From: Pseudomonadota bacterium
GTDB lineage: Bacteria; Pseudomonadota; Alphaproteobacteria; Caulobacterales; Caulobacteraceae
NCBI GenBank assembly: GCA_023428785.1
Contig: JAEYWU010000123.1
Coordinates: 1 to 21,449 of the forward strand
Direction of reading: 5' to 3'
Length of the DNA stretch: 21,449 bases
The notes under the pieces were generated by a model that worked only from the letters and a program-made list of their open reading frames with translations, searched no databases and was not told the origin of the DNA. This document shows, piece after piece, positions 1 to 7,059 of the stretch. Within the stretch, counting starts at the first letter, position 1; each line of letters starts with the position of its first letter. The translations under genes and the position numbers were made by a program.

Positions 1-14
1 CCCCCCCGCCGCGG

Positions 15-30
15 CCCCCCCCCCCCCCCC
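15..30. repeat. Poly-C homopolymer tract (16 C)
   Basis: Sixteen consecutive C lie at the very edge of the window, flanked by further C/G-only sequence. They sit just past the stop codon of the minus-strand TonB receptor gene, so they read as poly-G in its mRNA. This may be a real slippery tract or a contig-edge or sequencing artefact; the sequence alone cannot decide. Confidence 0.8.
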
Positions 31-44
31 GCCGCAGGCGAACC

Positions 45-2120
45 TCAACCCCGGTAGACGGCGCCGATACGCAGGTTGCGGCCGGGAGACGGCGCCAGGT
101 CCTTGAGGAAGGAGGCGTGCTCACGGATTTCCGCGTCGTTCAGATTGCGGGCCTCGGCATAGAGCATCAGGCCGCCCTCGGGGTCGGGCGACCAGGCGAG
201 GAAGGCGTTCAGCGTCCGGTAGCCGTCGGTCGGCAACTCGAACTCGGCCGTGCGATCCTGTTCGCCGACCTCGCGCAGTTCCACCCGGCCGGTCCAGGCG
301 TCGAGCTGCATCACCACGCGGGCCGTGGCCGACCACGGCGGGATGCGGGCGGGCGGCCCGAGGTCCGTCTCGCCGCGCACATAGTCGCCGGCCGCTTCCA
401 GGCTGAGGCTGCGACGTTCGCCTTCGTCCCAGAGCCGCCAGGCGGTCTCGACCTCGAAGCCGGTGAAGGTGGCGTCGGTCTGGACGTAGTTAAACACTGG
501 CAGGCCGTCCTCGTCGGCCCCGGTCGGCGCCAGGTCGATGAAGCCGTCGTAGCGGGCGTGATAGAGGTGCAGATCCGTTGAGAACGGGCCGTGGTCGAAG
601 TGCAGAGTGCCCTCGATCGAGTTGACGCGCTCGGAGCCGAGGTCGGGATCGCCCACTTCATAGGCCCGGGTCGCGGCGTGTGCACCGTCGGCGAACAGCT
701 CGGCCTCGGTCGGGCCGCGTCCGCTGCTGGCCACGCTTAGGCCCAGGAACCAGTCGCGGTTCGGCCGGTAGAACAGGCCGAGCGACGCGGAGACGTTCTC
801 GAAGCTGCGGTCGCCGACCAGGCTGTCGAGGTTGCGGTGGTCGAAGCGCAGGCCGCCCTCGACACCGAACTGGCCCCGGTCCAGACGCTGGAGCACGAAG
901 GCGCCGGCCTCGGTGATGCGGGTCTGGGGCACATAGGCCTCGTCGCCGATGGCGTTGAAGTTGCGGCGAAGCACCTGGCCGCCGACGGCGCCCTGCCAGC
1001 CGTTCACATTGGCCTGGACCAGCTCGACCCGGCCTTCCCAGCCGTCGGACAGGAACTGGGTGCCGACCTCGTCGCCCTCGAACTCGGTGTGCTCATAGTC
1101 GGCATAGCCGCCGGAGAAGCGGACGCGCTCGAACGGACCGACGTTCAGACCCCATTCGCCGCGCACGTCGTAGCGGGTCTGTTCCAGACCGATGGTGACG
1201 ACGCCTTCCTCTTCGTGATCGTGATCCTCGTCCTCGTGCTCCTCTTCGTCCTCATGGTGCTCATGGCCGGGGACGCCGTAGGCGGACTCGGTGCGGCGCA
1301 TCGAGACGCCGATGAAGCCATCCGAGCCGATCCAGCTGAGGCCGCCGCCGTAGACGCTGACGTTGGAGAAGCTGTTCTCGAGATCGCCGCCTTCGAGCGT
1401 TTCCAGCGCCTCGCCTTCGGACTCCAGCTGGCGACGGGATTCCGCGGGACGCGGGATGGCGTAGTCGCCGGCTTCGCGGCGCTGGCCCTCAAGGCTGACC
1501 ATGAAGGGACCCGCAGCGGCCGAGACGCCCGCCGAAGCGGCCCAGCCGTTATCGACGCTAGTGGACTGGACGCCGACACGGCCTTCGATCCCGCCGTCCG
1601 GAGCCACGGAGGCGATACGGTCGTCGATCACATTGACCACGCCGCCGATGGCGGTGCCGCCATAGGCCAGGGTGGAGGGACCGCGCAGGACCTCGATGCG
1701 CGAGGCGTCGGCGGGATCGGCGGCGACCTGGTGATCCGGCGACAGGCCCGAGGCGTCGATCAGGCCCACGCCGTTGGACAGGACCAGCACGCGCGGCCCG
1801 GCCATGCCGCGGATGACCGGACGGCTGGCGCCGGCGGCGAAGGCCGTGGTGCGCACGCCCGGCAGGCCGTTCAGAACGTCACCCAGGGTCGAGGGCGGGG
1901 CCGTGGCCAGCTCGGTCTCGTCCAGCACCTCGATCGCCAGGGTCGTGGCGCGACGCGTCACCCCATAAGGGGCGCCGGTGACGATGATGTCGTCGACAGC
2001 GATTTCCTGCGGTTGCGGCGCGGCCTGAGGCGCCATCTGGGGCGCCGTCTGGGCGGCGGCGACGCCTGTCAGGGCGGAGGCGGCAACGGCGCCGAGGAGA
2101 GAGGTCGGGAGAGGACGCAT
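45..2120 (-). CDS. TonB-dependent outer-membrane receptor, likely zinc uptake (ZnuD/ZnuK-like)
   Basis: A 691-residue outer-membrane receptor that probably imports a zinc-bearing substrate using TonB energy. A signal peptide covers about residues 1-23 (cut after VAAA). A TonB-box-like segment (IAVDDIIVTG) follows at about 40-50. A plug domain (GDVLNGLPGV, RPVIRGMAGPRVLVL, IEVLRGPSTLAYGGTAIGGVVNVI) precedes a beta-barrel. An extracellular-loop candidate at about 286-305 is almost entirely His, Glu and Asp (six His), as in zinc receptors such as ZnuD. The gene is divergent from a Zur-type repressor, and a perfect inverted repeat overlaps its predicted -10. Zinc specificity is inferred from that loop and the neighbour. 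The C-terminus ends YRG rather than in the usual terminal aromatic residue. The TonB-receptor call is secure; the substrate is not. Confidence 0.93.
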   Translation of the reverse strand: MRPLPTSLLGAVAASALTGVAAAQTAPQMAPQAAPQPQEIAVDDIIVTGAPYGVTRRATTLAIEVLDETELATAPPSTLGDVLNGLPGVRTTAFAAGASRPVIRGMAGPRVLVLSNGVGLIDASGLSPDHQVAADPADASRIEVLRGPSTLAYGGTAIGGVVNVIDDRIASVAPDGGIEGRVGVQSTSVDNGWAASAGVSAAAGPFMVSLEGQRREAGDYAIPRPAESRRQLESEGEALETLEGGDLENSFSNVSVYGGGLSWIGSDGFIGVSMRRTESAYGVPGHEHHEDEEEHEDEDHDHEEEGVVTIGLEQTRYDVRGEWGLNVGPFERVRFSGGYADYEHTEFEGDEVGTQFLSDGWEGRVELVQANVNGWQGAVGGQVLRRNFNAIGDEAYVPQTRITEAGAFVLQRLDRGQFGVEGGLRFDHRNLDSLVGDRSFENVSASLGLFYRPNRDWFLGLSVASSGRGPTEAELFADGAHAATRAYEVGDPDLGSERVNSIEGTLHFDHGPFSTDLHLYHARYDGFIDLAPTGADEDGLPVFNYVQTDATFTGFEVETAWRLWDEGERRSLSLEAAGDYVRGETDLGPPARIPPWSATARVVMQLDAWTGRVELREVGEQDRTAEFELPTDGYRTLNAFLAWSPDPEGGLMLYAEARNLNDAEIREHASFLKDLAPSPGRNLRIGAVYRG

Positions 2121-2147
2121 GTAGGCTCCGGTACTGCTGTCGCAGGC

Positions 2148-2162
2148 TGTTATGAAATAACA
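2148..2162. promoter_or_regulatory. Candidate Zur operator (perfect inverted repeat)
   Basis: TGTTATGAAATAACA has perfect 6-bp arms (TGTTAT/ATAACA) around a 3-nt centre, the general layout of Zur boxes in proteobacteria. It sits 28 bp upstream of the receptor start and 53 bp upstream of the repressor start. On the minus strand it covers the predicted -10 of the receptor promoter. Repression when zinc is sufficient, and possible autoregulation of the repressor, are inferences. Confidence 0.7.
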
Positions 2163-2176
2163 TCACATCGAGTCAA
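2153..2176 (-). promoter_or_regulatory. Candidate promoter of the TonB receptor gene
   Basis: The minus strand reads TTGACT (2176-2171) as a -35, followed after 17 nt by ATAACA as a weak -10. The -10 lies inside the inverted repeat at 2148-2162, so a bound repressor would block RNA polymerase. The -35 is good and the -10 is poor; no transcript evidence is available. Confidence 0.45.
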
Positions 2177-2214
2177 GCCTTGCGACACCCGAAGGGGGCG
2201 ATTAGCTGAAAGCC

Positions 2215-2700
2215 ATGGGCGACAGTTGCGGACATGCACATGCCGGGGGCCACGGGCTGACCGGATCGGGGCTGGGCGAGGCCCTGTCAGAGGCCGAGGC
2301 CCGTTGCGCCGCCCTGGGCGAGCGTCTGACGCCGCCGCGCCGCCGCGTGCTGGAGCTGCTGCTTCAGGCCGGCCAGCCCACCAAGGCCTATGACCTGATC
2401 GCCGCCTTCGGGACGGACGGCCAGGCCGCCAAGCCACCGACGGTCTATCGGGCGCTTGAATTCCTGGAGCGCATCGGCATGGCGCACCGGATTTCGTCCA
2501 TCTCGGCCTATGTGGCCTGTGTGAAGGGCGACGCCGCCCACGCTGCCGCCTTCCTGATCTGCGACTGCTGCGGGGACGCGCGCGAGATCGAGTCGCCTTC
2601 GGGCGATGCGCTCAGAAGCGGCGCGGCCTCGGCGGGCTATCGGCTGGACCGGGTCACGATAGAAGCCCACGGCCTGTGCGGAGCCTGTCTGTCGGCCTAG
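2215..2700 (+). CDS. zur: Fur-family transcriptional repressor, probably Zur
   Basis: A 161-residue Fur-superfamily metal sensor. The N-terminal winged helix contains LTPPRRRVLELLLQ and PTVYRALEFLERIGMAHRI, where PTVYRAL is the typical Fur/Zur recognition-helix signature. The C-terminal half has the two CxxC pairs of the structural zinc site (within CDCCG and CGAC). The N-terminus is His-rich (CGHAHAGGHG), which suits a zinc sensor better than Fur. It is divergent from a His-rich-loop TonB receptor with an operator-like palindrome between them. The ATG at 2215 has no strong ribosome binding site (only GAAAG close by, with a GGGGG run about 16 nt away), but the family alignment begins soon after it. 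Zur rather than Fur or PerR is inferred from context; the family itself is clear. Confidence 0.88.
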   Translation: MGDSCGHAHAGGHGLTGSGLGEALSEAEARCAALGERLTPPRRRVLELLLQAGQPTKAYDLIAAFGTDGQAAKPPTVYRALEFLERIGMAHRISSISAYVACVKGDAAHAAAFLICDCCGDAREIESPSGDALRSGAASAGYRLDRVTIEAHGLCGACLSA

Positions 2701-2759
2701 GCGAACGGTTGGTTAAAAGATCGCCGTCATCCTTACCGCCCGCGAACGGGAGGGGGCGG

Positions 2760-3977
2760 ATGTCCACCATCATCAAGCCGATCGACATGACGGTGCTCAA
2801 GGCCGCCCTGGACGCGCACGGCCGCTATCTGCGCCGCGAGCCGAATGGTCGCCGGGCAAGCCTGACCTATGTCGACCTGAGCAATTTCAAGCTGGACGGC
2901 GTTGACCTCAGTGAGGCTGACCTGACCGGCTCGCGGCTTTGCAATATTACGGCGCGCGAGACGCGTTTCGACGAGGCGACGCTGTATGGCGTGGACCTAC
3001 GCGACGCCGATCTTCGGGGCGCCAGCATGTTTCGGACGGACCTGCGCGGATCATGCCTGCGCGGCGCGAACCTGGCCGGGGCCAATATGGTTCGCTGTGA
3101 CCTGCGCGAAGGCCGCAGCGCCGTGGCGGACAAGGCGGAAGGCTATCGGGTATTGCAGCATCAGCTGCGGCCCGGCGAGCTGGACAACGCGATCCTGACC
3201 GGTGCGGACCTGACGGGCGCCCAGCTGGGCGGTCTGGCCGGGACGGCGGCGGATTTCCGTGATGCGGTGATGGTCGGGGTGACCCTGACCGGCGCCCGGA
3301 TGCGCAACGCCCGGCTCGATGGGGCGGATCTGTCCAACAGCGACGTGTCCGGCACCGACTTTTCCGGGGCCAGCCTGAGAGGCGCGGTGGTGGTGGGCGC
3401 CAATCTGTCGGCGGCTTCGTTGAAGGATGCGGACCTTGAAGGGCTGCTCGACGCGCCGCCGCCCTCAGTCTTCATCGATGACCGGCCGCTGGACGAACTG
3501 CTCCGGGCCCATCAGCGCTGGTGTGCGACCGGCGGCGTGGAGGGCGCCTTCCTCAAGGGCGAAGGTGTGGATTTCAGGACCGTCTCAAGTCTGAGAGGCG
3601 TCAGCCTGACGGCCTTGTCGGCGCCGCGATCGATCTTCTACGGCATGGACCTGACCGGGGCCGAGCTTCAGGGCGCCAACCTGGAGGGCGCCGACCTGCG
3701 CGGGGTCAAGCTGAGAGGCGCCGATCTTCGGGGCGCCAAGCTGCGCGATGCGCGGCTGACGCGGGCGGACCTGAGCGACGCCAAGCTGGGGCCTCTGGAA
3801 GTGGGCGGGAGCCGGCTGATCCGGGCCGACCTGTCGCGCGCCTGCCTGAGGATGGCCCGGCTGGACGGCGCGGACCTGACCCAGGCCCGGTTGCTGCAGG
3901 CCGAACTGGCCGGAACGCGGCTGGACGGCGCCAACCTGACTCTGACCGAACTCGATGAGGGCGTTCTGGCCGCCTAG
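2760..3977 (+). CDS. Pentapeptide-repeat protein
   Basis: A 405-residue protein built mostly of A(D/N)LxxA-type pentapeptide repeats, which form a right-handed beta-helix. The repeats fall into blocks: about residues 38-115, then after a non-repeat segment (around RSAVADKAEGYRVLQHQL) about 140-228, then after a longer insert (LLDAPPPSVFIDDRPLDELL and following) about 280-400. The N-terminal 30 residues are not repetitive. There is no signal peptide or membrane segment, so it is probably cytosolic. The ATG at 2760 is chosen because GGGAGGGGG lies just upstream; an in-frame upstream start at 2676 would overlap the repressor gene. It follows the Zur-type gene by 59 bp and may be co-transcribed. 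Its stop shares CTAG with the convergent uppP. Function unknown; DNA-mimic roles are known for some members but are not shown here. Confidence 0.88.
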   Translation: MSTIIKPIDMTVLKAALDAHGRYLRREPNGRRASLTYVDLSNFKLDGVDLSEADLTGSRLCNITARETRFDEATLYGVDLRDADLRGASMFRTDLRGSCLRGANLAGANMVRCDLREGRSAVADKAEGYRVLQHQLRPGELDNAILTGADLTGAQLGGLAGTAADFRDAVMVGVTLTGARMRNARLDGADLSNSDVSGTDFSGASLRGAVVVGANLSAASLKDADLEGLLDAPPPSVFIDDRPLDELLRAHQRWCATGGVEGAFLKGEGVDFRTVSSLRGVSLTALSAPRSIFYGMDLTGAELQGANLEGADLRGVKLRGADLRGAKLRDARLTRADLSDAKLGPLEVGGSRLIRADLSRACLRMARLDGADLTQARLLQAELAGTRLDGANLTLTELDEGVLAA

Positions 3978-4780
3978 AGAGCGCCCGTCATCGTCAGGCC
4001 GACGATGCCGATCAGGCCGACCGCGATTCGCCACCAGGCGAAGGGCGCAAAGCCGTGGCGCGAAACGAAGTCCAGCAGGAGCCGGACCACGGCCAGGGCC
4101 GTCAGGAAGGCGGTGATGAAGCCCGCCGCGATCAGTCCGGCGTCGGTGAAATCCAGCCGGTCCCAGTTCTTGAGCAGATCGTAGGCCACCGCCGCTCCCA
4201 TGGTCGGCAGGGCGAGGAAGAAGCTGAACTCGGCGGCAGACCGCTTGTCGGTCCCGAGCAGAAGACCACCGGCCAGGGTCGCGCCAGAGCGCGAAACGCC
4301 CGGCACCATGGCCAGGCACTGGAACAGGCCGATCAGGAAATAGACCCGCAGCGGATAGCGGTCGGCCTCCAGATAGACCGGCGCGCGCTTCATGCGGTCG
4401 AGCAGCAGCAGCAGCACCCCACCCACGATCAGGGCGATGCAGATGACCAGCGGGGTCTCGAACAGCACCGTCTTGATGAAGTCATAGGCCAGAAAGCCAA
4501 TCACCACGGCCGGGGCGAAGGCCGCCAGCAGCCCGATCAGGAAACGGCGGGCGTCCGGATCGAAAGGCCAGCGTGTGGCCAGTCGCCAGAGGCGCTGGAA
4601 ATAGACGCTGATGATGGCCAGCAGTGCGCCCAGCTGGATGACGATCTCGAAGGTCTTGCCGGTGCTCTCAAAGCCCAGGAAATGGCCGAGCAGGAGCATG
4701 TGGCCGGTGGACGACACCGGAATGAACTCCGTCAGCCCCTCGACGAGGCCGAGGATAATCGCCGCCAACCAATCCGACAT
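3974..4780 (-). CDS. uppP: Undecaprenyl-diphosphatase (UppP/BacA)
   Basis: A 268-residue polytopic inner-membrane enzyme that dephosphorylates undecaprenyl diphosphate, recycling the lipid carrier for peptidoglycan and other envelope polymers; overexpression gives bacitracin resistance in other bacteria. Both signature motifs are present: EGLTEFIPVSSTGH (residues 14-27, carrying the conserved Glu pair E14/E18 and H27) and VPGVSRSGAT (159-168, with the Ser-Arg of the active site). Length matches the family. It lies 21 bp downstream of the HTH/citrate-synthase-like gene on the same strand, so the two are probably one transcript. The 3' end overlaps the convergent pentapeptide-repeat gene by 4 bp. 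Confidence 0.97.
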   Translation of the reverse strand: MSDWLAAIILGLVEGLTEFIPVSSTGHMLLLGHFLGFESTGKTFEIVIQLGALLAIISVYFQRLWRLATRWPFDPDARRFLIGLLAAFAPAVVIGFLAYDFIKTVLFETPLVICIALIVGGVLLLLLDRMKRAPVYLEADRYPLRVYFLIGLFQCLAMVPGVSRSGATLAGGLLLGTDKRSAAEFSFFLALPTMGAAVAYDLLKNWDRLDFTDAGLIAAGFITAFLTALAVVRLLLDFVSRHGFAPFAWWRIAVGLIGIVGLTMTGAL

Positions 4781-4801
4781 CGTCCGCTTTCGATCCTGAA
4801 A

Positions 4802-5959
4802 TCAGTCCCGCGCCGGGACCGCCTCGACATAGCGCAGGCGCGGCTGGAAGGGCGAGCCCGAACGCGCCTGTTCCATCGCATGGGCCAGCCAGCCGACTGT
4901 CCGGCCGATGGCCAGAAGTGCGAAGGCCGCGTCGCGCGGCAGGTCGAGACGGCGGGTCGTCAAGGCGAGCGCCATGTCGAAGGTCGGGGGGCGGCCGGTC
5001 ATGGATTCCGCCACATGGACGATGTCGGCCAGGGGCTCGGGCAACTGGGCCGCCGCGATCAGGGCGCGGGCGCGCGGATCGCCGCCCGGATGGGCCCCCA
5101 GGCCGAAGCCCGGGATATCGAGCCCTTCGGCCAGACGCGTACGACAGGCGGTGCGCGCGTCGGTCCGGCGGGCCTCCTGAACGAAGCCCGTGACCTGGGA
5201 CAGGCGGCCGCCCAGCTCCGGGCCCGACAGGGCCGCGAGGCCAGCGAGCGCGGAGGCCGACAGGGCCGCGCCGGCGCCGGCGGTGACGCGGGCCGCCAGG
5301 ACGGAGGCGTCGGCCTCGTGGTCGATCGACAGGATCATCGCCCGGCGGATCAACTGGGAGTCGCGGTCGGACACCTTCCAGGCCCGCGCCAGACGCTGGT
5401 GCAGATGAAGGCGCGGACCGGGGCCGGCAACGGAATCGACCAACTCGTTGAGGATGGCGGCCGATTCGCGGCGGAGAGAGGCGGGGGCCCGGCCGGCGGA
5501 CGGTCCGTCCTCATCGGCCCTACGAGAGAGACAGGCGAAGGCGCGGGTGCGCGGACTGCCCGGGAAGATCACATCCACGCGCGGGCGCTGATCGGCGAAG
5601 GGATCGTCGTCTTCGGAGCCCCAGACCAGCCGCGCGGCGTGTTCCAGGGTGGCGTCCTCGGAAAGAGTGACGGCGCTCTGGCCGCGATAGAGGACCGCGC
5701 CCTCCTCGACCCGTGTCAGGCCGCTCGAAATCCGGACGTCGGCCGCCCGATCGACCGTGGTCCGGACAGGGCGAGGGCTGGAATGGTCCTTTAGCCGCCT
5801 CAGGTCGCGCGCGGAATAGAGGCTGCGCCGGGGATTGGCGGGGTCCGGCCGGGCGGCGAGGTGGCCGCGGCTGACATAGGCGTAGAGCGTCTGGCTCTTG
5901 ACCCCCAGGAGGGTCTCGGCCTCGGCCCGGGGGATCCAGCTGTCGGTTTCAGAGGTCAT
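4802..5959 (-). CDS. HTH plus citrate-synthase-like protein, active site apparently degenerate
   Basis: A 385-residue two-domain protein. Residues about 7-58 resemble a MerR/excisionase-type helix-turn-helix (ETLLGVKSQTLYAYVSRGHL, then RRSLYSARDLRRLK). Residues about 75-380 follow the citrate synthase fold (EEGAVLYRG, ILSIDHEADAS, DPRA, FDMALAL). By eye, the catalytic histidine of GPxHGG is replaced (GPELGG, Glu248) and the histidine of GFGH is replaced (GFGLGAHP, Leu287); the catalytic Asp is kept (Asp328). It may therefore be a regulator that binds an acyl-CoA or citrate-like ligand rather than an enzyme; this is inference. No clear Shine-Dalgarno sequence precedes the ATG. It is the first gene of a probable unit with uppP. 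Citrate synthase paralogs exist in Caulobacter, but I cannot assign orthology here. Confidence 0.85.
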   Translation of the reverse strand: MTSETDSWIPRAEAETLLGVKSQTLYAYVSRGHLAARPDPANPRRSLYSARDLRRLKDHSSPRPVRTTVDRAADVRISSGLTRVEEGAVLYRGQSAVTLSEDATLEHAARLVWGSEDDDPFADQRPRVDVIFPGSPRTRAFACLSRRADEDGPSAGRAPASLRRESAAILNELVDSVAGPGPRLHLHQRLARAWKVSDRDSQLIRRAMILSIDHEADASVLAARVTAGAGAALSASALAGLAALSGPELGGRLSQVTGFVQEARRTDARTACRTRLAEGLDIPGFGLGAHPGGDPRARALIAAAQLPEPLADIVHVAESMTGRPPTFDMALALTTRRLDLPRDAAFALLAIGRTVGWLAHAMEQARSGSPFQPRLRYVEAVPARD

Positions 5960-5991
5960 GCCGGGTAGCTTAACCGTTCAATGTTGACAGT

Positions 5992-6000
5992 TTATCCACA
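5992..6000 (+). promoter_or_regulatory. DnaA-box-like sequence 1
   Basis: TTATCCACA matches the strict DnaA-box consensus exactly. It lies in the 98-bp divergent region between the HTH/citrate-synthase-like gene and the cation efflux gene, 33 bp upstream of the former. Whether DnaA binds here is unknown. Confidence 0.5.
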
Positions 6001-6040
6001 GCGCGACGGTTCAGCAGGCCGGTTGCCAGCGGCCCGGCCT

Positions 6041-6049
6041 TTGTCCACA
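6041..6049 (+). promoter_or_regulatory. DnaA-box-like sequence 2
   Basis: TTGTCCACA differs from the strict DnaA box by one base. It has the same orientation as the perfect box and starts 49 bp after it. It ends 8 bp before the ATG of the cation efflux gene, so a bound protein would cover the translation start region. Confidence 0.4.
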
Positions 6050-6057
6050 AGGCGCGC

Positions 6058-7011
6058 ATGACCGAGGTCACCTCTCCGCCCGCCACGCCTGAGCAGGCCG
6101 CCCAGGCGGTTCGAAACGTCACGCGGCTGTCGCTGGCGGTCGCGGTCGTGCTTGTTACGATCAAGACCTTCGGCTGGAGCGCGTCAGGGTCGGTGTCGCT
6201 TCTGGCTTCGCTTCTGGATTCGGGCCTCGACCTGATCGCCTCGCTGGCGGTCTTCATCGCCGTTCGCTGGGCGGCCCAGCCGGCCGACGAACAGCATCGC
6301 TACGGCTACGGCAAGGCCGAGGCCTTTGCGGGCCTGCTGCAGGCGGGACTAGTGATGGCCTCCGCGATCGCGGTCGGCTGGGAGGCTATCGATCGCATCC
6401 TGACGCCCCGGGCCGTTCTGAACGGCGGATGGGCGGTCGCGATCATGGTGGTCTCCATTGTCCTGACCGCCGGGCTGGTTCTGGCCCAGACGCGGGCTCT
6501 GCGGCTGAGCCGCTCGCTGGCGGTGAAGGGCGATCGGGCCCACTATTCCGCCGACCTCGCCTCCAACGCCGTCGCCCTGATCGGGATCGGATCCGCCGCC
6601 TTCCTGAACGCGGCTCCGCTGGACGCCGCCGCCGGACTGGTAGTGGCGGTCTGGTTGATGTGGGGAGCCGTGTCCGTCCTCAAGGAAGCCGCCGAACACC
6701 TGCTAGACCGCGCCATTCCGATCGAGATGCAGAACGAGATCACTACTCTCGTGCTGTCGGACCCACGGGTTCATGGCGTGCATCAGCTCAGGACCCGCGC
6801 CTCAGGCCCGATCTGGCTGATCCAGATGCACATCGACCTGGAGCCGAGCCTCACGCTGGAGGCCGCCCACGCCATCGTGGTGGAGGCCGAGGACCGCATC
6901 CTGACGGCCTTCCCGCATGCGGATATCCTGATTCATCCCGACCCCAAGGGCCGGGCCCCGGCCCACGGCGGCGCCTATGGCGAAGAATCGACGCCGGAAC
7001 CGGCAGGGTGA
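6058..7011 (+). CDS. Cation diffusion facilitator, FieF-like Zn/Fe efflux pump
   Basis: A 317-residue inner-membrane antiporter that exports divalent metal (Zn2+, Fe2+ or similar) in exchange for protons. The FieF-type metal site is visible: D54 and D58 (LLDSGLDL) in one helix, H162 and D166 (HYSAD) in another. HRYGYGKAEAFAGLLQAG after the second helix is a CDF signature. The C-terminal cytoplasmic domain (HGVHQLRTRASGPIWLIQMHIDL) matches the metal-binding dimerisation domain. Length is typical. The ATG at 6058 has AAGG at suitable spacing. It is divergent from the citrate-synthase-like gene and first in a run of plus-strand genes. Metal specificity cannot be read from sequence; the DDHD set allows Zn and Fe. 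Confidence 0.94.
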   Translation: MTEVTSPPATPEQAAQAVRNVTRLSLAVAVVLVTIKTFGWSASGSVSLLASLLDSGLDLIASLAVFIAVRWAAQPADEQHRYGYGKAEAFAGLLQAGLVMASAIAVGWEAIDRILTPRAVLNGGWAVAIMVVSIVLTAGLVLAQTRALRLSRSLAVKGDRAHYSADLASNAVALIGIGSAAFLNAAPLDAAAGLVVAVWLMWGAVSVLKEAAEHLLDRAIPIEMQNEITTLVLSDPRVHGVHQLRTRASGPIWLIQMHIDLEPSLTLEAAHAIVVEAEDRILTAFPHADILIHPDPKGRAPAHGGAYGEESTPEPAG

Positions 7012-7030
7012 ACGACCCCTTAAGGCTTGT

Positions 7031-7046
7031 CGCCCTATGGGCGTTT
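7031..7046 (+). terminator. Small hairpin with short T run after the efflux gene
   Basis: CGCCC-TAT-GGGCG followed by TTT lies 20 bp after the efflux gene stop and 14 bp before the GST ATG. The stem is only 5 bp and the T run only 3, so this could be a weak terminator or a structure in the GST leader. Confidence 0.3.
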
Positions 7047-7059
7047 CAGGCCCTCGCCC

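Noticed and set aside
837..2393. 518-residue plus-strand ORF antisense to the TonB receptor
   Set aside because: It is a shadow of a high-GC gene on the other strand, has no recognisable domain, and would cross the receptor/Zur promoter region. The minus-strand frame has full TonB-receptor signatures.
2676..2759. 28-residue N-terminal extension of the pentapeptide-repeat protein
   Set aside because: It would overlap the end of the repressor gene in another frame; a strong ribosome site directly precedes the ATG at 2760.
4055..5794. 579-residue plus-strand ORF antisense to uppP and the citrate-synthase-like gene
   Set aside because: It spans two well-supported genes and their junction, is rich in low-complexity Gly/Arg/Gln, and has no domain.
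5984..5989. TTGACA as a plus-strand -35 for the cation efflux gene
   Set aside because: A perfect -35 hexamer, but no acceptable -10 occurs 16-18 bp downstream, so I did not call a promoter.
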